Source: JAJZRV01 sp027442615
Lineage (GTDB): Bacteria > Pseudomonadota > Gammaproteobacteria > Burkholderiales > Ferrovaceae
Assembly (NCBI GenBank): GCA_027442615.1
Contig: DAIBBI010000007.1
Coordinates: 1-64,000 of the forward strand
DNA: 64,000 nucleotides
Reading direction: 5' to 3'
This document shows positions 8,711 to 17,195 of the stretch, one piece after another. Within the stretch, counting starts at the first letter, position 1; each line of letters opens with the position of its first letter. The notes beneath the pieces are model-generated. The model ran no database searches. It saw nothing but the letters and a program-made list of their open reading frames with translations, and had not been told where the DNA came from. A program made the position numbers and the translations under genes.

Positions 8711-8916
8711 AATCCTGGCAACTGGTGCGTGTTATCGCGGGGTCCTTTATACTGATTTCTCTCGCCTTTGGCGTGCCGGGTAGCCCCCTGTTCCTCAGCC
8801 AGTGGTGGCTGGCCTTTACGGCATTCATCGGCCTCAATTTGCTGCAAAGCGGCCTTACTCACTGGTGTCTGATGGAAACTCTGTTGCGCAAATTGGGTTT
8901 GCCTGCCGGATGCTGA
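8707..8916 (+). CDS. DUF2892 (YgaP-type) inner-membrane protein
   Basis: The 69-residue protein has two predicted membrane helices and the family ending, LNLLQSGLTHWCLMETLLRKLG. DUF2892 modules occur free or fused to rhodaneses such as E. coli YgaP and appear in bigR operons. A role in moving or holding sulfur species at the membrane is suspected but unproven. ATG 8707 follows a good AAGGAG and overlaps the RND stop. Cys53 lies at the position where relatives have a conserved Cys. Confidence 0.75.
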   Translation: MKSWQLVRVIAGSFILISLAFGVPGSPLFLSQWWLAFTAFIGLNLLQSGLTHWCLMETLLRKLGLPAGC

Positions 8917-10349
8917 TGACCATGGTCAAACGCAAGGCGTCCCTGATCTCACGGTGGCTTCTGCTGGCTGCCGTGGGGGCATTGCCCGCATCGTTTGCGC
9001 AGGCTGCCGATCTCATGCAGGCCTGGCAGGCCGCGCAGCAACACGACCTGGATTATGTGGCGGCCGAGACGGCACATGAGGCAGGGCAGGCGCGGCGTGA
9101 TCAATCCAATGCGTTGTGGCGACCCACCTTGCAGGCCACTGGAACCACCGGTCGTATGACCAACGACACCCAGACCCAGGGCGCACAGTTTTATGCGCCG
9201 GGTTTTCCTCTCACCAACAATGCGGTATTCAACACATCCATCAACAACGGCACGCTGGATCGCTGGGCACTCTCGGCGCGCCAGCCCCTCATCAACCGTG
9301 AGCGCCTGGCCCAAAGTCGGCAGTTGGACATCAATGCTGAGGTGTCCGAGCTGGAATGGCAAAACGCCCGTCAGGAACTGATGCTGCATACCGCGCAACG
9401 GTACTTTGACGTGGCCATGGCACAGGAGGCGCTCCGGGTGGCGCGCCGTCAGGAGCAGTCCGTTGAGAAGGCCCTGGGCGAAGTCAAGGCGCGTTACCAG
9501 ATGGGTGATGTGCCCATTACCGACACGCACGAAGCAGCAGCCCGGATGGAAGCCATTCGCGCCCAGATACTGGCTGCAGAAACAGATTTGCAACTCAAGC
9601 AGGCGGCCTTGTCCGATGCCACGGGCCTGCCCATGGACAGGATCGAGGCACTGCAACCCACCAAGGGCGATTTGCCTTTGCCAGGCGCTTCGCTTGAGCA
9701 GTGGACCAGCGATGCGTCTGCCGGCAACCCTGGATTGCGCACGCAATTATTGCGGGTGGATGTGGCGCGTGAAGAATCGGCGCGCTATAGCGCCCTGGCA
9801 TCCCCTTCGCTTGACCTGGTGGGCGAGGTGACCCGCGATCATCTGTCAGGCAGTGGAGATTATGGTGCCGCCAACAACGTCATGCATACCACGCTGGTGG
9901 GCTTGCAACTCACCATTCCCATCTATACAGGGGGCATGCGCAGTGCGCGCCACGACGAGACGCAACGCCTGGCAGACAAGGCGCTCACCGATTCTGATCG
10001 AGCCCGTCAACAAGTGGCCCTGCAAACCCGGGCGGCCTGGTTGGGTCTTACGGCCGGGGCGGGCCGCGTCAATGCGCTGGCGGCGGCCCTGAAAGCCAGC
10101 CAGTCGCGTCTGGACGCCACCCGGTTGGGCCATAAGATGGGCGACCGCAGCACCCTTGATCTGCTCAACGCTGAAAGCGATGCGGCCAATGCGCGTCTGA
10201 CCTGGTTGCAGGCGCGCGTGGCAGTCGTGATGAATCGGCTGCAGCTTGCCGCCCTGGCCGGTAAACTGGAAGAAACGCAATTGCGTGACATCAACCTGCT
10301 CCTGGAACCGGCGGTTGATGAGGTAAACCCACCCAGCAGCAAACCATAA
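8916..10349 (+). CDS. TolC-family outer-membrane channel of the RND system
   Basis: The protein is about 477 residues with a cleavable signal ending in ASFAQAA, then two repeated outer-membrane-efflux domains rich in Ala/Gln coiled-coil helices. This is the exit duct for the adaptor and pump encoded just upstream. The start is uncertain: ATG codons at 8910, 8916 and 8922 are in frame. I took 8916 because its A overlaps the TGA of the DUF2892 gene (TGATG coupling). Fifteen bases separate its stop from the SQR gene. Confidence 0.88.
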   Translation: MTMVKRKASLISRWLLLAAVGALPASFAQAADLMQAWQAAQQHDLDYVAAETAHEAGQARRDQSNALWRPTLQATGTTGRMTNDTQTQGAQFYAPGFPLTNNAVFNTSINNGTLDRWALSARQPLINRERLAQSRQLDINAEVSELEWQNARQELMLHTAQRYFDVAMAQEALRVARRQEQSVEKALGEVKARYQMGDVPITDTHEAAARMEAIRAQILAAETDLQLKQAALSDATGLPMDRIEALQPTKGDLPLPGASLEQWTSDASAGNPGLRTQLLRVDVAREESARYSALASPSLDLVGEVTRDHLSGSGDYGAANNVMHTTLVGLQLTIPIYTGGMRSARHDETQRLADKALTDSDRARQQVALQTRAAWLGLTAGAGRVNALAAALKASQSRLDATRLGHKMGDRSTLDLLNAESDAANARLTWLQARVAVVMNRLQLAALAGKLEETQLRDINLLLEPAVDEVNPPSSKP

Positions 10350-10364
10350 CGGAGGATAAGGATC

Positions 10365-11642
10365 ATGGCTCATATCGTCATACTTGGAGCAGGAACGGGT
10401 GGCATGCCCGCAGCCTATGAACTGCGTCAAAAGCTGGATTCGTCCCATCGAATTACAGTGGTCAATGCGGTGGACTATTTTCAGTTTGTTCCGTCAAATC
10501 CCTGGCTGGCCGTGGGCTGGCGTACACGGGAAGCCATTACCTTTCCCATTCGGCCCTATCTTGCCAAAAAGGGTATCAACTTCGTGGCCCAGCCGGTTAG
10601 CCGCATCGATGCGGAAGGCAACGCGTTGGATTTTGCCGACGGTAGCCGCGTCACCTACGACTATCTTGTCATTGCCACGGGTCCCAAGCTGGCCTTCGAG
10701 GAAGTGGCGGGAGGGGGGCCCACGGGGCATACCCATTCCATTTGCACCGTGGACCATGCCGAGCAGACATACCAGGCCTACCAGGAACTGCTGCATGAGC
10801 CAGGCCCCGTCATCATCGGCGCATTTCCGGCGGCCTCTTGTTTTGGCCCGGCCTATGAATTTTCCTTCATCGTCAATCGCGATCTGCGCAACCGCAAGAT
10901 TCGCAACAAGATTCCCATGACCTACGTCACCAGCGAGCCTTATATCGGACACTTGGGGCTTGGCGGGGTGGGGGATTCCAAGTCCATGCTGGAAAGCGAG
11001 TTTCGCAACAACGACATCAAGTGGATCACCAATGCCAAGGTCACCAAGGTGGAACCGGGCAAGATGTTCGTCACCGAACTCGACGACCTTGGCAACGTCA
11101 AGAAAGAGCATGAACTGCCCTTCAAATTCAGCATGATGCTGCCCGCCTTCAAGGGCGTGGATCCGGTCGCTGCGGTGGAAGGCCTGTGCAATCCGCGCGG
11201 ATTCGTAATCGTGGACGAATATCAGCGCAGCAAGAAGTTCCGTAACATCTTCTCGGCTGGCGTCTGCGTGGCCATTCCTCCGGTGGAAACCACGCCGGTG
11301 GCCACGGGCACCCCAAAAACTGGCTACATGATCGAGTCCATGGTCACGGCCATCGTCCATAACATCTGGGCCGACATCAACAACCAGCCTGCAGACAGCA
11401 AGGGTACCTGGAACGCATTCTGCCTGGCTGACATGGGCAATACCGGTGCCGCCTTCGTCGCGCTGCCGCAGATTCCGCCTCGCAACGTCAACTGGTTCAA
11501 GAAAGCGCGCTGGGTCCATTGGGCCAAGGTCGCCTTCGAGAAATATTTCATCTACAAAATGAAGCAGGGTCATTCCGAACCCATCTACGAAAAGCATGTG
11601 CTGCGCTGGATGGGAATTGAACGCCTGCAGGAAAAACGCTAA
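10365..11642 (+). CDS. sqr: Sulfide:quinone oxidoreductase
   Basis: The 425-residue flavoprotein is closely reminiscent of Acidithiobacillus ferrooxidans SQR. It has the FAD dinucleotide motif GAGTGGMPAAYEL at residues 8-20, and the redox/capping cysteines are C127 (SICTVDHAE), C159 (AASCFGPAYE) and C353 (NAFCLADMG). SQR oxidises sulfide to protein-bound sulfane sulfur and polysulfide and passes electrons to quinone at the membrane. The C-terminus carries the amphipathic membrane-docking region typical of the family. GGAGG precedes ATG 10365. A rhodanese gene follows by 14 bases, and a quinol oxidase lies further down the run. Confidence 0.93.
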   Translation: MAHIVILGAGTGGMPAAYELRQKLDSSHRITVVNAVDYFQFVPSNPWLAVGWRTREAITFPIRPYLAKKGINFVAQPVSRIDAEGNALDFADGSRVTYDYLVIATGPKLAFEEVAGGGPTGHTHSICTVDHAEQTYQAYQELLHEPGPVIIGAFPAASCFGPAYEFSFIVNRDLRNRKIRNKIPMTYVTSEPYIGHLGLGGVGDSKSMLESEFRNNDIKWITNAKVTKVEPGKMFVTELDDLGNVKKEHELPFKFSMMLPAFKGVDPVAAVEGLCNPRGFVIVDEYQRSKKFRNIFSAGVCVAIPPVETTPVATGTPKTGYMIESMVTAIVHNIWADINNQPADSKGTWNAFCLADMGNTGAAFVALPQIPPRNVNWFKKARWVHWAKVAFEKYFIYKMKQGHSEPIYEKHVLRWMGIERLQEKR

Positions 11643-11656
11643 GGGAGCATCGATTC

Positions 11657-11992
11657 ATGGGGTTGTTTTCACATTTCATGGCGGCAGTCAGCAACAAGGA
11701 CTCCGCCGAACTTCCGGCCAACGCCCGGTTGATTGACGTGCGTTCTCACGCAGAGTTCGTTACGGGCCATGTGGACGGGGCCTTCAATCTGCCGCTTGAT
11801 CGTTTCAATCACGAAATCCAGCGCGTGGTGCCCGACAAGGCAACTCCAGTCATTCTGTATTGCCGTTCCGGAGCGCGCTCCGGCCATGCGCTGTCTGTCA
11901 TGCGCCAGCTGGGCTACCAGCAGGCCTTCAACGGCGGCAGCGTGGGGGCGCTTGCCATGCGGCTTTCCAGGGATATCCGGCGCGGTACCTGA
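11657..11992 (+). CDS. Single-domain rhodanese sulfurtransferase
   Basis: The 111-residue protein is one rhodanese domain. The active-site loop is YCRSGARSG with catalytic Cys69, and the CH2A-like motif is RLIDVRSHAEF near residue 25. It would accept sulfane sulfur, plausibly the persulfide released by the SQR encoded just upstream, and pass it to thiol acceptors. There is no signal peptide, so it is probably cytoplasmic. Its stop is five bases before the cydP start. Confidence 0.88.
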   Translation: MGLFSHFMAAVSNKDSAELPANARLIDVRSHAEFVTGHVDGAFNLPLDRFNHEIQRVVPDKATPVILYCRSGARSGHALSVMRQLGYQQAFNGGSVGALAMRLSRDIRRGT

Positions 11993-11996
11993 GATC

Positions 11997-12197
11997 ATGC
12001 TACGGCGAATGTTTCATTCGAAACTGACGCGCGAACTCACCTTCGTGGTGATCCTGAAGGTGTTGTTACTCGCGATGATCTGGTGGGGCTTTGTACGCGG
12101 CCACCGGGTTTCTGTGGATGAGGCCGGAATGGCGGCAGCATTGCGGCTTAACGAGACTCAATCTGTAAACTCCGGAGGTGATCATCATGATCAGTGA
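11997..12197 (+). CDS. cydP: CydP-like small subunit of cytochrome bd oxidase
   Basis: The 66-residue protein has a single membrane helix (VVILKVLLLAMIWWGFV) preceded by KLTREL, the pattern of the CydP accessory proteins encoded just upstream of some cydAB operons. Its 3' end overlaps the cydA start region by 11 bases, which supports translational coupling. A downstream in-frame ATG at 12009 is an alternative start. It is presumed to stabilise or assemble the bd oxidase. Confidence 0.7.
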   Translation: MLRRMFHSKLTRELTFVVILKVLLLAMIWWGFVRGHRVSVDEAGMAAALRLNETQSVNSGGDHHDQ

Positions 12198-13746
12198 ACA
12201 GCTGGTGGATCTGTCGCGACTGCAGTTTGCCGTGACGGCCCTGTACCATTTCCTGTTTGTCCCCCTGACGCTTGGTATGGTCTGGATTCTCGTGGTCATG
12301 GAAAGCGTCTATGTCATGACCGGTAAGGCGGTCTACAAGGACATGACCCGCTTCTGGGGCAAGCTTTTCGGCATCAACTTTGCCCTCGGGGTGACCACGG
12401 GCATCACCATGGAATTCCAGTTTGGCACCAACTGGGCTTACTACTCACACTATGTGGGCGACATCTTCGGTGCCCCGCTTGCCATCGAAGGGCTGATGGC
12501 TTTCTTCCTGGAATCCACTTTCATCGGCCTGTTTTTCTTTGGCTGGGATCGTCTGTCCCGGCCCAAGCACCTGATGGTCACGCTAATGATGGCGGTGGGC
12601 ACCAACCTGTCGGCCCTGTGGATTCTGATTGCCAACGGCTGGATGCAAAACCCCGTGGGAGCAGAGTTCAACTACACCACCATGCGCATGGAACTGGTGG
12701 ATTTTGGCGCCATGCTGCTCAATCCGGACGCCCAGGCCAAGTTTGTCCACACCGTATCCGCGGGTTATGTGACGGCCTCCACCTTCGTGCTGTCACTTTC
12801 CGCCTGGTACCTCCTGAAGGGCCAGGATGTCGAGTTTGCCAAGCGCAGTTTCCGCGTGGCCTCCGCCTTCGGGCTGGCTTCCGTGCTGTCGGTTATCGTG
12901 CTGGGTGACGAGTCGGGATACACCGTGGGCGAGGCGCAACAAACCAAGCTTGCTGCCATGGAAGCCATGTGGGAGACGGAACCCGCACCGGCCTCCTTCA
13001 ACCTGATAGCCAGCCCCAATGAAGCTGCGGGCAGGAACAATTGGGCAGTGGAAATTCCCTGGGTCATGGGGCTGATCGGCACGCGTTCCACCACGCGCGA
13101 AATCCCCGGCATCCACCAGATCAAGGAGAAAAATCGCACTCGCATCCTGTCCGGGATGGAGGCCGTTCAGTCGCTCGAACGACTGCGCAAAGATCCCCAG
13201 GATGCCGTCGCCAAGACGAGCTTTGAAGCGCATAAGGCCGACCTGGGCTTTGGCCTCCTGCTCAAAAAATACGTGACCAGGATGGACGAGGTCACTCCCA
13301 TCATCCTGCAGAAGGCCGTGGATGATACCGTGCCGCGCGTGGCTCCCATGTTCTGGAGCTTCCGCCTGATGGTGGGGTTGGGCGCCTTGTTGCTGGGGTT
13401 GTTCGTCACCGCCTTCATCGGCACCTTGCGTTCTCGTTGCGAGGACATGCGCTGGCTGCTCAAGTGGGCCCTGTGGATGTTGCCGGCCCCCTGGCTGGCC
13501 TGCGAGTTGGGCTGGTTCGTGGCGGAATATGGTCGTCAGCCCTGGACCATTTACGGGGTTTTGCCCACGCATCTGTCGGTGTCCACGCTGACCCCGGGAA
13601 GCTTGTACGGATCGCTGGCAGGGTTCGTGGGGTTTTACACGCTGCTGTTGGTGGTGGAAATGTATCTGATGGTCAAGTTTGCACGGCTGGGTCCAGGCAG
13701 TTTAGGAACGGGCCGCTATCTCAACGAACCGGCAACGACCCACTAG
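12187..13746 (+). CDS. cydA: Cytochrome bd ubiquinol oxidase subunit I
   Basis: The 519-residue subunit carries quinol oxidation and all three hemes. H21 in ALYHFLFVPLTLG corresponds to the E. coli His19 heme ligand, and EYGRQPW is the conserved CydA motif near residue 440. The segment from GDESGYTVGEAQQTKLAAME to RVAPMFW is a long Q-loop with the quinol-site Lys and Glu, so it is of the E. coli-like L type rather than the short-loop CIO type. ATG 12187 is chosen over the GTG at 12178 because an excellent GGAGGTGAT sits eight bases upstream. bd oxidases resist sulfide, which fits the SQR gene in the same run. Confidence 0.95.
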   Translation: MISEQLVDLSRLQFAVTALYHFLFVPLTLGMVWILVVMESVYVMTGKAVYKDMTRFWGKLFGINFALGVTTGITMEFQFGTNWAYYSHYVGDIFGAPLAIEGLMAFFLESTFIGLFFFGWDRLSRPKHLMVTLMMAVGTNLSALWILIANGWMQNPVGAEFNYTTMRMELVDFGAMLLNPDAQAKFVHTVSAGYVTASTFVLSLSAWYLLKGQDVEFAKRSFRVASAFGLASVLSVIVLGDESGYTVGEAQQTKLAAMEAMWETEPAPASFNLIASPNEAAGRNNWAVEIPWVMGLIGTRSTTREIPGIHQIKEKNRTRILSGMEAVQSLERLRKDPQDAVAKTSFEAHKADLGFGLLLKKYVTRMDEVTPIILQKAVDDTVPRVAPMFWSFRLMVGLGALLLGLFVTAFIGTLRSRCEDMRWLLKWALWMLPAPWLACELGWFVAEYGRQPWTIYGVLPTHLSVSTLTPGSLYGSLAGFVGFYTLLLVVEMYLMVKFARLGPGSLGTGRYLNEPATTH

Positions 13747-13777
13747 GCCGCTGCATAACCTGACGAGGAAAGCGATC

Positions 13778-14917
13778 ATGCTGGATTATCCAACACTCAA
13801 GATCATCTGGTGGCTCCTGGTAGGCGTATTGCTGGTGGGATTTGCAATCATGGACGGCCACGACATGGGGGTGGGCACCTTGCTGCCCTTTGTGGGACGT
13901 AACGACGTGGAACGGCGGGTGGTCATCAACACGGTGGGCCCGCACTGGGACGGCAACCAGGTCTGGTTCATCACGGGTGGTGGCGCCATTTTTGCGGCCT
14001 GGCCGCTGGTGTATGCCACGGCCTTTTCAGGATTCTACTGGGCCATGCTGGCTGTGTTGTGGGCGCTGTTTTTCAGGCCCGTGGGTTTTGACTATCGCAG
14101 CAAAATTCACGATGCCACTTGGCGCAGTACCTGGGACTGGGGCCTGTTCATCGGTGGGGCCGTGCCGCCGCTGATTTTTGGCGTGGCTTTTGGCAACCTG
14201 CTGCAAGGGGTACCCTTCGGGTTCGACGACAATCTGGTCTCCACCTACACCGGTTCGTTCTGGCAACTGCTCAACCCCTTTGCATTGCTGGCGGGGGTGG
14301 TCAGTTCTGCCATGATCACCTTTCACGGGGCCGTGTATCTGGCCCACCGCACCGAAGGGGTCATTCAGCAGCGTGCCCAACGGGCTGCACTATGGGCCGG
14401 TATCCTGATGCTGGTGGCATTCAGCGCTGCAGGGTTGTGGCTTGCCAAGGGCATTCCGGGCTACGTCATCACCTCGCTGGTGGACCCTGCGGCCTTGTCC
14501 AATCCCTTGGCCAAGACCGTGGCACGCGAGGGCGGCGCATGGTTCGCCAACTACCACAAGGCGCCGCTGACCATGGCGGTGCCGGCCCTGGCCTATGTGG
14601 GGGGCCTGCTGGCCATGGCGCTGTTGTCCCACGGCCGCACCGGCTGGGCTTTCGTGGCTTCATCAGTGGCGATTTCGGGCATCATAGGCACCGCCGGAGT
14701 CGCCATGTTTCCGTTCGTCATGCCGTCCTCCTCCATGCCCAACGCCAGCCTGACGGTGTGGGACAGCGTGTCGAGCCGGGGCACGCTGGGCATCATGCTG
14801 GTGGCCACCCTGATCTTCATGCCCCTCATCATCTTCTACACCGCGTGGGCCTACCGGGTCATGGCGGGCAAGGTTACGGCAGCCTATGTGCAAAAAAACG
14901 ATCATTCGGCCTATTGA
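13778..14917 (+). CDS. cydB: Cytochrome bd ubiquinol oxidase subunit II
   Basis: The 379-residue protein has eight to nine membrane helices and the conserved N-terminus WWLLVGVLLVGFAIMDGHDMG. It also has the GPHWDGNQVWFI stretch near residue 50 that lines the oxygen-reduction side of the complex. It pairs with CydA encoded 31 bases upstream. Length and motifs are normal for CydB. A GAGGAAAG element precedes ATG 13778. Confidence 0.95.
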   Translation: MLDYPTLKIIWWLLVGVLLVGFAIMDGHDMGVGTLLPFVGRNDVERRVVINTVGPHWDGNQVWFITGGGAIFAAWPLVYATAFSGFYWAMLAVLWALFFRPVGFDYRSKIHDATWRSTWDWGLFIGGAVPPLIFGVAFGNLLQGVPFGFDDNLVSTYTGSFWQLLNPFALLAGVVSSAMITFHGAVYLAHRTEGVIQQRAQRAALWAGILMLVAFSAAGLWLAKGIPGYVITSLVDPAALSNPLAKTVAREGGAWFANYHKAPLTMAVPALAYVGGLLAMALLSHGRTGWAFVASSVAISGIIGTAGVAMFPFVMPSSSMPNASLTVWDSVSSRGTLGIMLVATLIFMPLIIFYTAWAYRVMAGKVTAAYVQKNDHSAY

Positions 14918-14944
14918 GACCAACCTAGTCAGAAGGAGCGCGAG

Positions 14945-15064
14945 ATGTGGTACTTTTCTTGGGTGTTAGGAATTGGGTTTGCCGTGTTGTTGGCGATCCT
15001 CAATGCCATGTGGGGTGAAAACCAGGCTGCACGGACACAAAACGGACAGACTGACAACGATTGA
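14945..15064 (+). CDS. cydX: CydX-type small subunit of cytochrome bd
   Basis: The 39-residue single-helix protein begins MWYFSWVLGIGFAVLL and continues AILNAMWGE, the unmistakable CydX/YbgT signature, with a hydrophilic tail. CydX stabilises the hemes of the CydAB core. The preceding AGAAGGAGCG gives a good ribosome-binding site, and the gene sits 27 bases behind cydB. Confidence 0.9.
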   Translation: MWYFSWVLGIGFAVLLAILNAMWGENQAARTQNGQTDND

Positions 15065-15083
15065 TAACTCTGGAGAGCGCATC

Positions 15084-15278
15084 ATGGAAAAAAACGTGGG
15101 CAGCATCGATCGGGTACTGCGTGTGATGGTGGGAGCGGCACTCATGGCCGCGGCGGCAACGGGAAAGATTGGCGGATGGGGCTGGATTGGCGTGCTGCCC
15201 CTGCTGACGGGGTTATTTGGCTTTTGCGGCGCCTACAAGCTGTTCGGGCTCTCCACCTGCCCGCTCAAGAAGTCCTGA
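15084..15278 (+). CDS. Second DUF2892 (YgaP-type) membrane protein
   Basis: The 64-residue protein reads as a canonical DUF2892 member: ENVGS-like N-terminus (EKNVGSIDRVLRVMVG), two helices and the ending GFCGAYKLFGLSTCPLKK with two conserved cysteines. It is the last gene of the run and closer to the family consensus than the copy at 8707. GAGAGCGC before ATG 15084 provides the ribosome-binding site. A membrane role in sulfane-sulfur handling is inferred only from association with rhodanese and BigR systems. Confidence 0.82.
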   Translation: MEKNVGSIDRVLRVMVGAALMAAAATGKIGGWGWIGVLPLLTGLFGFCGAYKLFGLSTCPLKKS

Positions 15279-15283
15279 GTCGT

Positions 15284-16546
15284 TTACACAAAGCGGGCGA
15301 TGAAGGCCCGCTCCAGTCCCGCTGGCAGTGGCATGCATACTTCATGGCCGCTGCCAGGGGCCACTTTCACAGGAGTGCCTTCCCGATTCAAAAGCGTCTC
15401 CAGGCGGATTTCCAGGTTTCCGCCAGGATGGATCACCTCGAGGCGGTCGCCTAGGCCGAAACGGTTTTTGACGGCGATGCGGGCCATGCCATCGGCCTCA
15501 TAGCCCAGCACGTCACCCACATACAGACTGCGTTCCGATTCAGAATGGCCGCGCAGGTAATTCTGATAATCCTGATCGGGATGGCGCTCGTAAAATCCTG
15601 CTGTGTAGCCTCGATTGGCAAGTCCCTCGAGTGCGCCCAACAGGCGTGGATCCAGCGGCCTGCCGGCGACGGCGTCGTCGATGGCCTGGCGATAGGACTG
15701 GCAGGTGCGCGCCACATAATAGGCCGACTTGGTACGACCCTCGATCTTGAGGGAGTCCACCCCCATGGCCACCAATTGCTGCACATGCTCGATGGCGCGC
15801 AGGTCTTTTGAATTGAGGATATAGGTGCCGTGCTCGTCTTCCTCGATGGGCATGAGCTGTCCGGGGCGCATCGCCTCTTCCAGAAGGTAAACATCCCCAG
15901 TGGCGTTTTCTCTCGCCGGTTTGAGCTTGTAGTCCCAGCGGCATGAATTGGTACAGGTGCCCTGATTGGGGTCGCGATGATTGAAATAGCCTGATAGCAG
16001 ACAACGGCCGGAATAAGCGATGCACAGGGCACCGTGGACAAACACCTCCAGTTCCATCTCTGGACATTCTTGGCGAATCTCGGCGACCTCATTGAGCGAC
16101 AGCTCGCGCGACAGGATGACGCGCGAAATCCCCATCTGCTTCCAGAAGCGGATGGCGGCATAGTTGACGGTATTGGCCTGGACCGACAGATGAATCGGCA
16201 TGTCCGGCCAGGTTTCCCGCACCATCATGATCAACCCGGGGTCGGCCATGATCAGGGCATCAGGCTGGAGTGCCACCACCGGCGCCATGTCGGCAAGATA
16301 GGTTCTGACCTTGGCGTTATGGGGCAGGATGTTGCTGACCAGGTAAAATTGTTTGCCAAGCGCGTGCGCGCGCGCGATTCCTGTCGCCAGATTATCAAGC
16401 TTGCCGAAATCGTTGTTGCGCACGCGCAGGCTATAACGCGGCTGTCCTGCATAGATGGCGTCGGCGCCAAAGCGAAAAGCGGTCTCCAGCATTTCCAGCG
16501 AGCCCACGGGGGCAAGCAGTTCAGTGTGGCGTGCGTCAGTGGCCAT
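15284..16546 (-). CDS. trhP: tRNA U34 hydroxylation protein TrhP (peptidase U32 family, YegQ)
   Basis: The 420-residue U32-family protein begins ELLAPVGSLEMLETAFRFGA. It contains the cysteine-rich core FVHGALCIAYSGRCLLSGY followed by GTCTNSCRW (about residues 168-204), typical of YegQ/TrhP. TrhP takes part in prephenate-dependent hydroxylation of uridine 34 in tRNA, the first step to cmo5U; the old 'peptidase' label is historical. It is slightly shorter than E. coli YegQ. Its start overlaps the end of the phosphatase gene by 11 bases, and its stop lies six bases from the convergent DUF2892 gene. Confidence 0.88.
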   Translation of the reverse strand: MATDARHTELLAPVGSLEMLETAFRFGADAIYAGQPRYSLRVRNNDFGKLDNLATGIARAHALGKQFYLVSNILPHNAKVRTYLADMAPVVALQPDALIMADPGLIMMVRETWPDMPIHLSVQANTVNYAAIRFWKQMGISRVILSRELSLNEVAEIRQECPEMELEVFVHGALCIAYSGRCLLSGYFNHRDPNQGTCTNSCRWDYKLKPARENATGDVYLLEEAMRPGQLMPIEEDEHGTYILNSKDLRAIEHVQQLVAMGVDSLKIEGRTKSAYYVARTCQSYRQAIDDAVAGRPLDPRLLGALEGLANRGYTAGFYERHPDQDYQNYLRGHSESERSLYVGDVLGYEADGMARIAVKNRFGLGDRLEVIHPGGNLEIRLETLLNREGTPVKVAPGSGHEVCMPLPAGLERAFIARFV

Positions 16547-17195
16547 GGGTCAGGTAGGTCATGAGTTGCTGAGGTTGGTCAATGGAGCCCAGGGCGTGCC
16601 ACTCTTCCGGTGGGCGGCCTGCCCCGAGGTAGCCATAGCGGGCAATCACGCCGCCCATCCCGGCGGCCTGGGCCGCCTGCATGTCACGCTCGTCGTCCCC
16701 CACATAGATCACGCGCTCAGGGATGAGTTCCATTTCGCGTGCAGCGCCCAACAGGGGGTCGGGGTAGGGCTTGGGTTTGGCGTAGGTATCTCCGCTGACC
16801 ACGCAGGCGGCGCGCTCGGCAAGACCCAATTGGGCCACCAGGGGGTCCGTGAAACGGGAGAGCTTGTTGGTGACGATGCCCCAGGGCAAGCCGCAGTTCT
16901 CGAGATCGGCCAGCAATTGCGGGATGCCGTCGAACAGCACCGTGTGGCGGCACAGGTTTTCCCGGTAAAGCTGCAGGAACTCGTCCCGCAGTTCCTCGAA
17001 ATAGGGGTCGCCTGGCTGTATGCCAAAGCCCACGTCAAGCAGCCCACGCGCGCCCTGGGAGGCGCGCGGGCGGATGCGTTCCAGCGTCACCGGGTCGCGC
17101 CCATATCGCAGGAGCAGGGTATTGAGGGCATACCCAAGATCAGGAGCGGTATCCGCCAGGGTGCCGTCAAGGTCAAACAAAACGCCCTGGATCAC
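16536..17195 (-). CDS. gph: HAD phosphatase, Gph/MupP type
   Basis: The 219-residue HAD hydrolase has motif I FDLDGTLADTAPDLG at residues 7-21, motif II around GIVTNK and motif IV YVGDDERDMQAA near residue 168. It falls in the phosphoglycolate phosphatase/MupP subgroup, which removes phosphate from 2-phosphoglycolate or MurNAc-6-phosphate. Downstream placement from ubiG is the usual betaproteobacterial arrangement and is compatible with either substrate. ATG overlaps the ubiG stop by four bases. Confidence 0.85.
   Translation of the reverse strand: MIQGVLFDLDGTLADTAPDLGYALNTLLLRYGRDPVTLERIRPRASQGARGLLDVGFGIQPGDPYFEELRDEFLQLYRENLCRHTVLFDGIPQLLADLENCGLPWGIVTNKLSRFTDPLVAQLGLAERAACVVSGDTYAKPKPYPDPLLGAAREMELIPERVIYVGDDERDMQAAQAAGMGGVIARYGYLGAGRPPEEWHALGSIDQPQQLMTYLTHGH

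Noticed and set aside
8164..8916. Plus-strand frame of 250 codons crossing the end of the RND gene into the DUF2892 gene
   Set aside because: Only the last 69 codons are real; the upstream part is the RND gene read in another frame, and ATG 8707 has its own ribosome-binding site.
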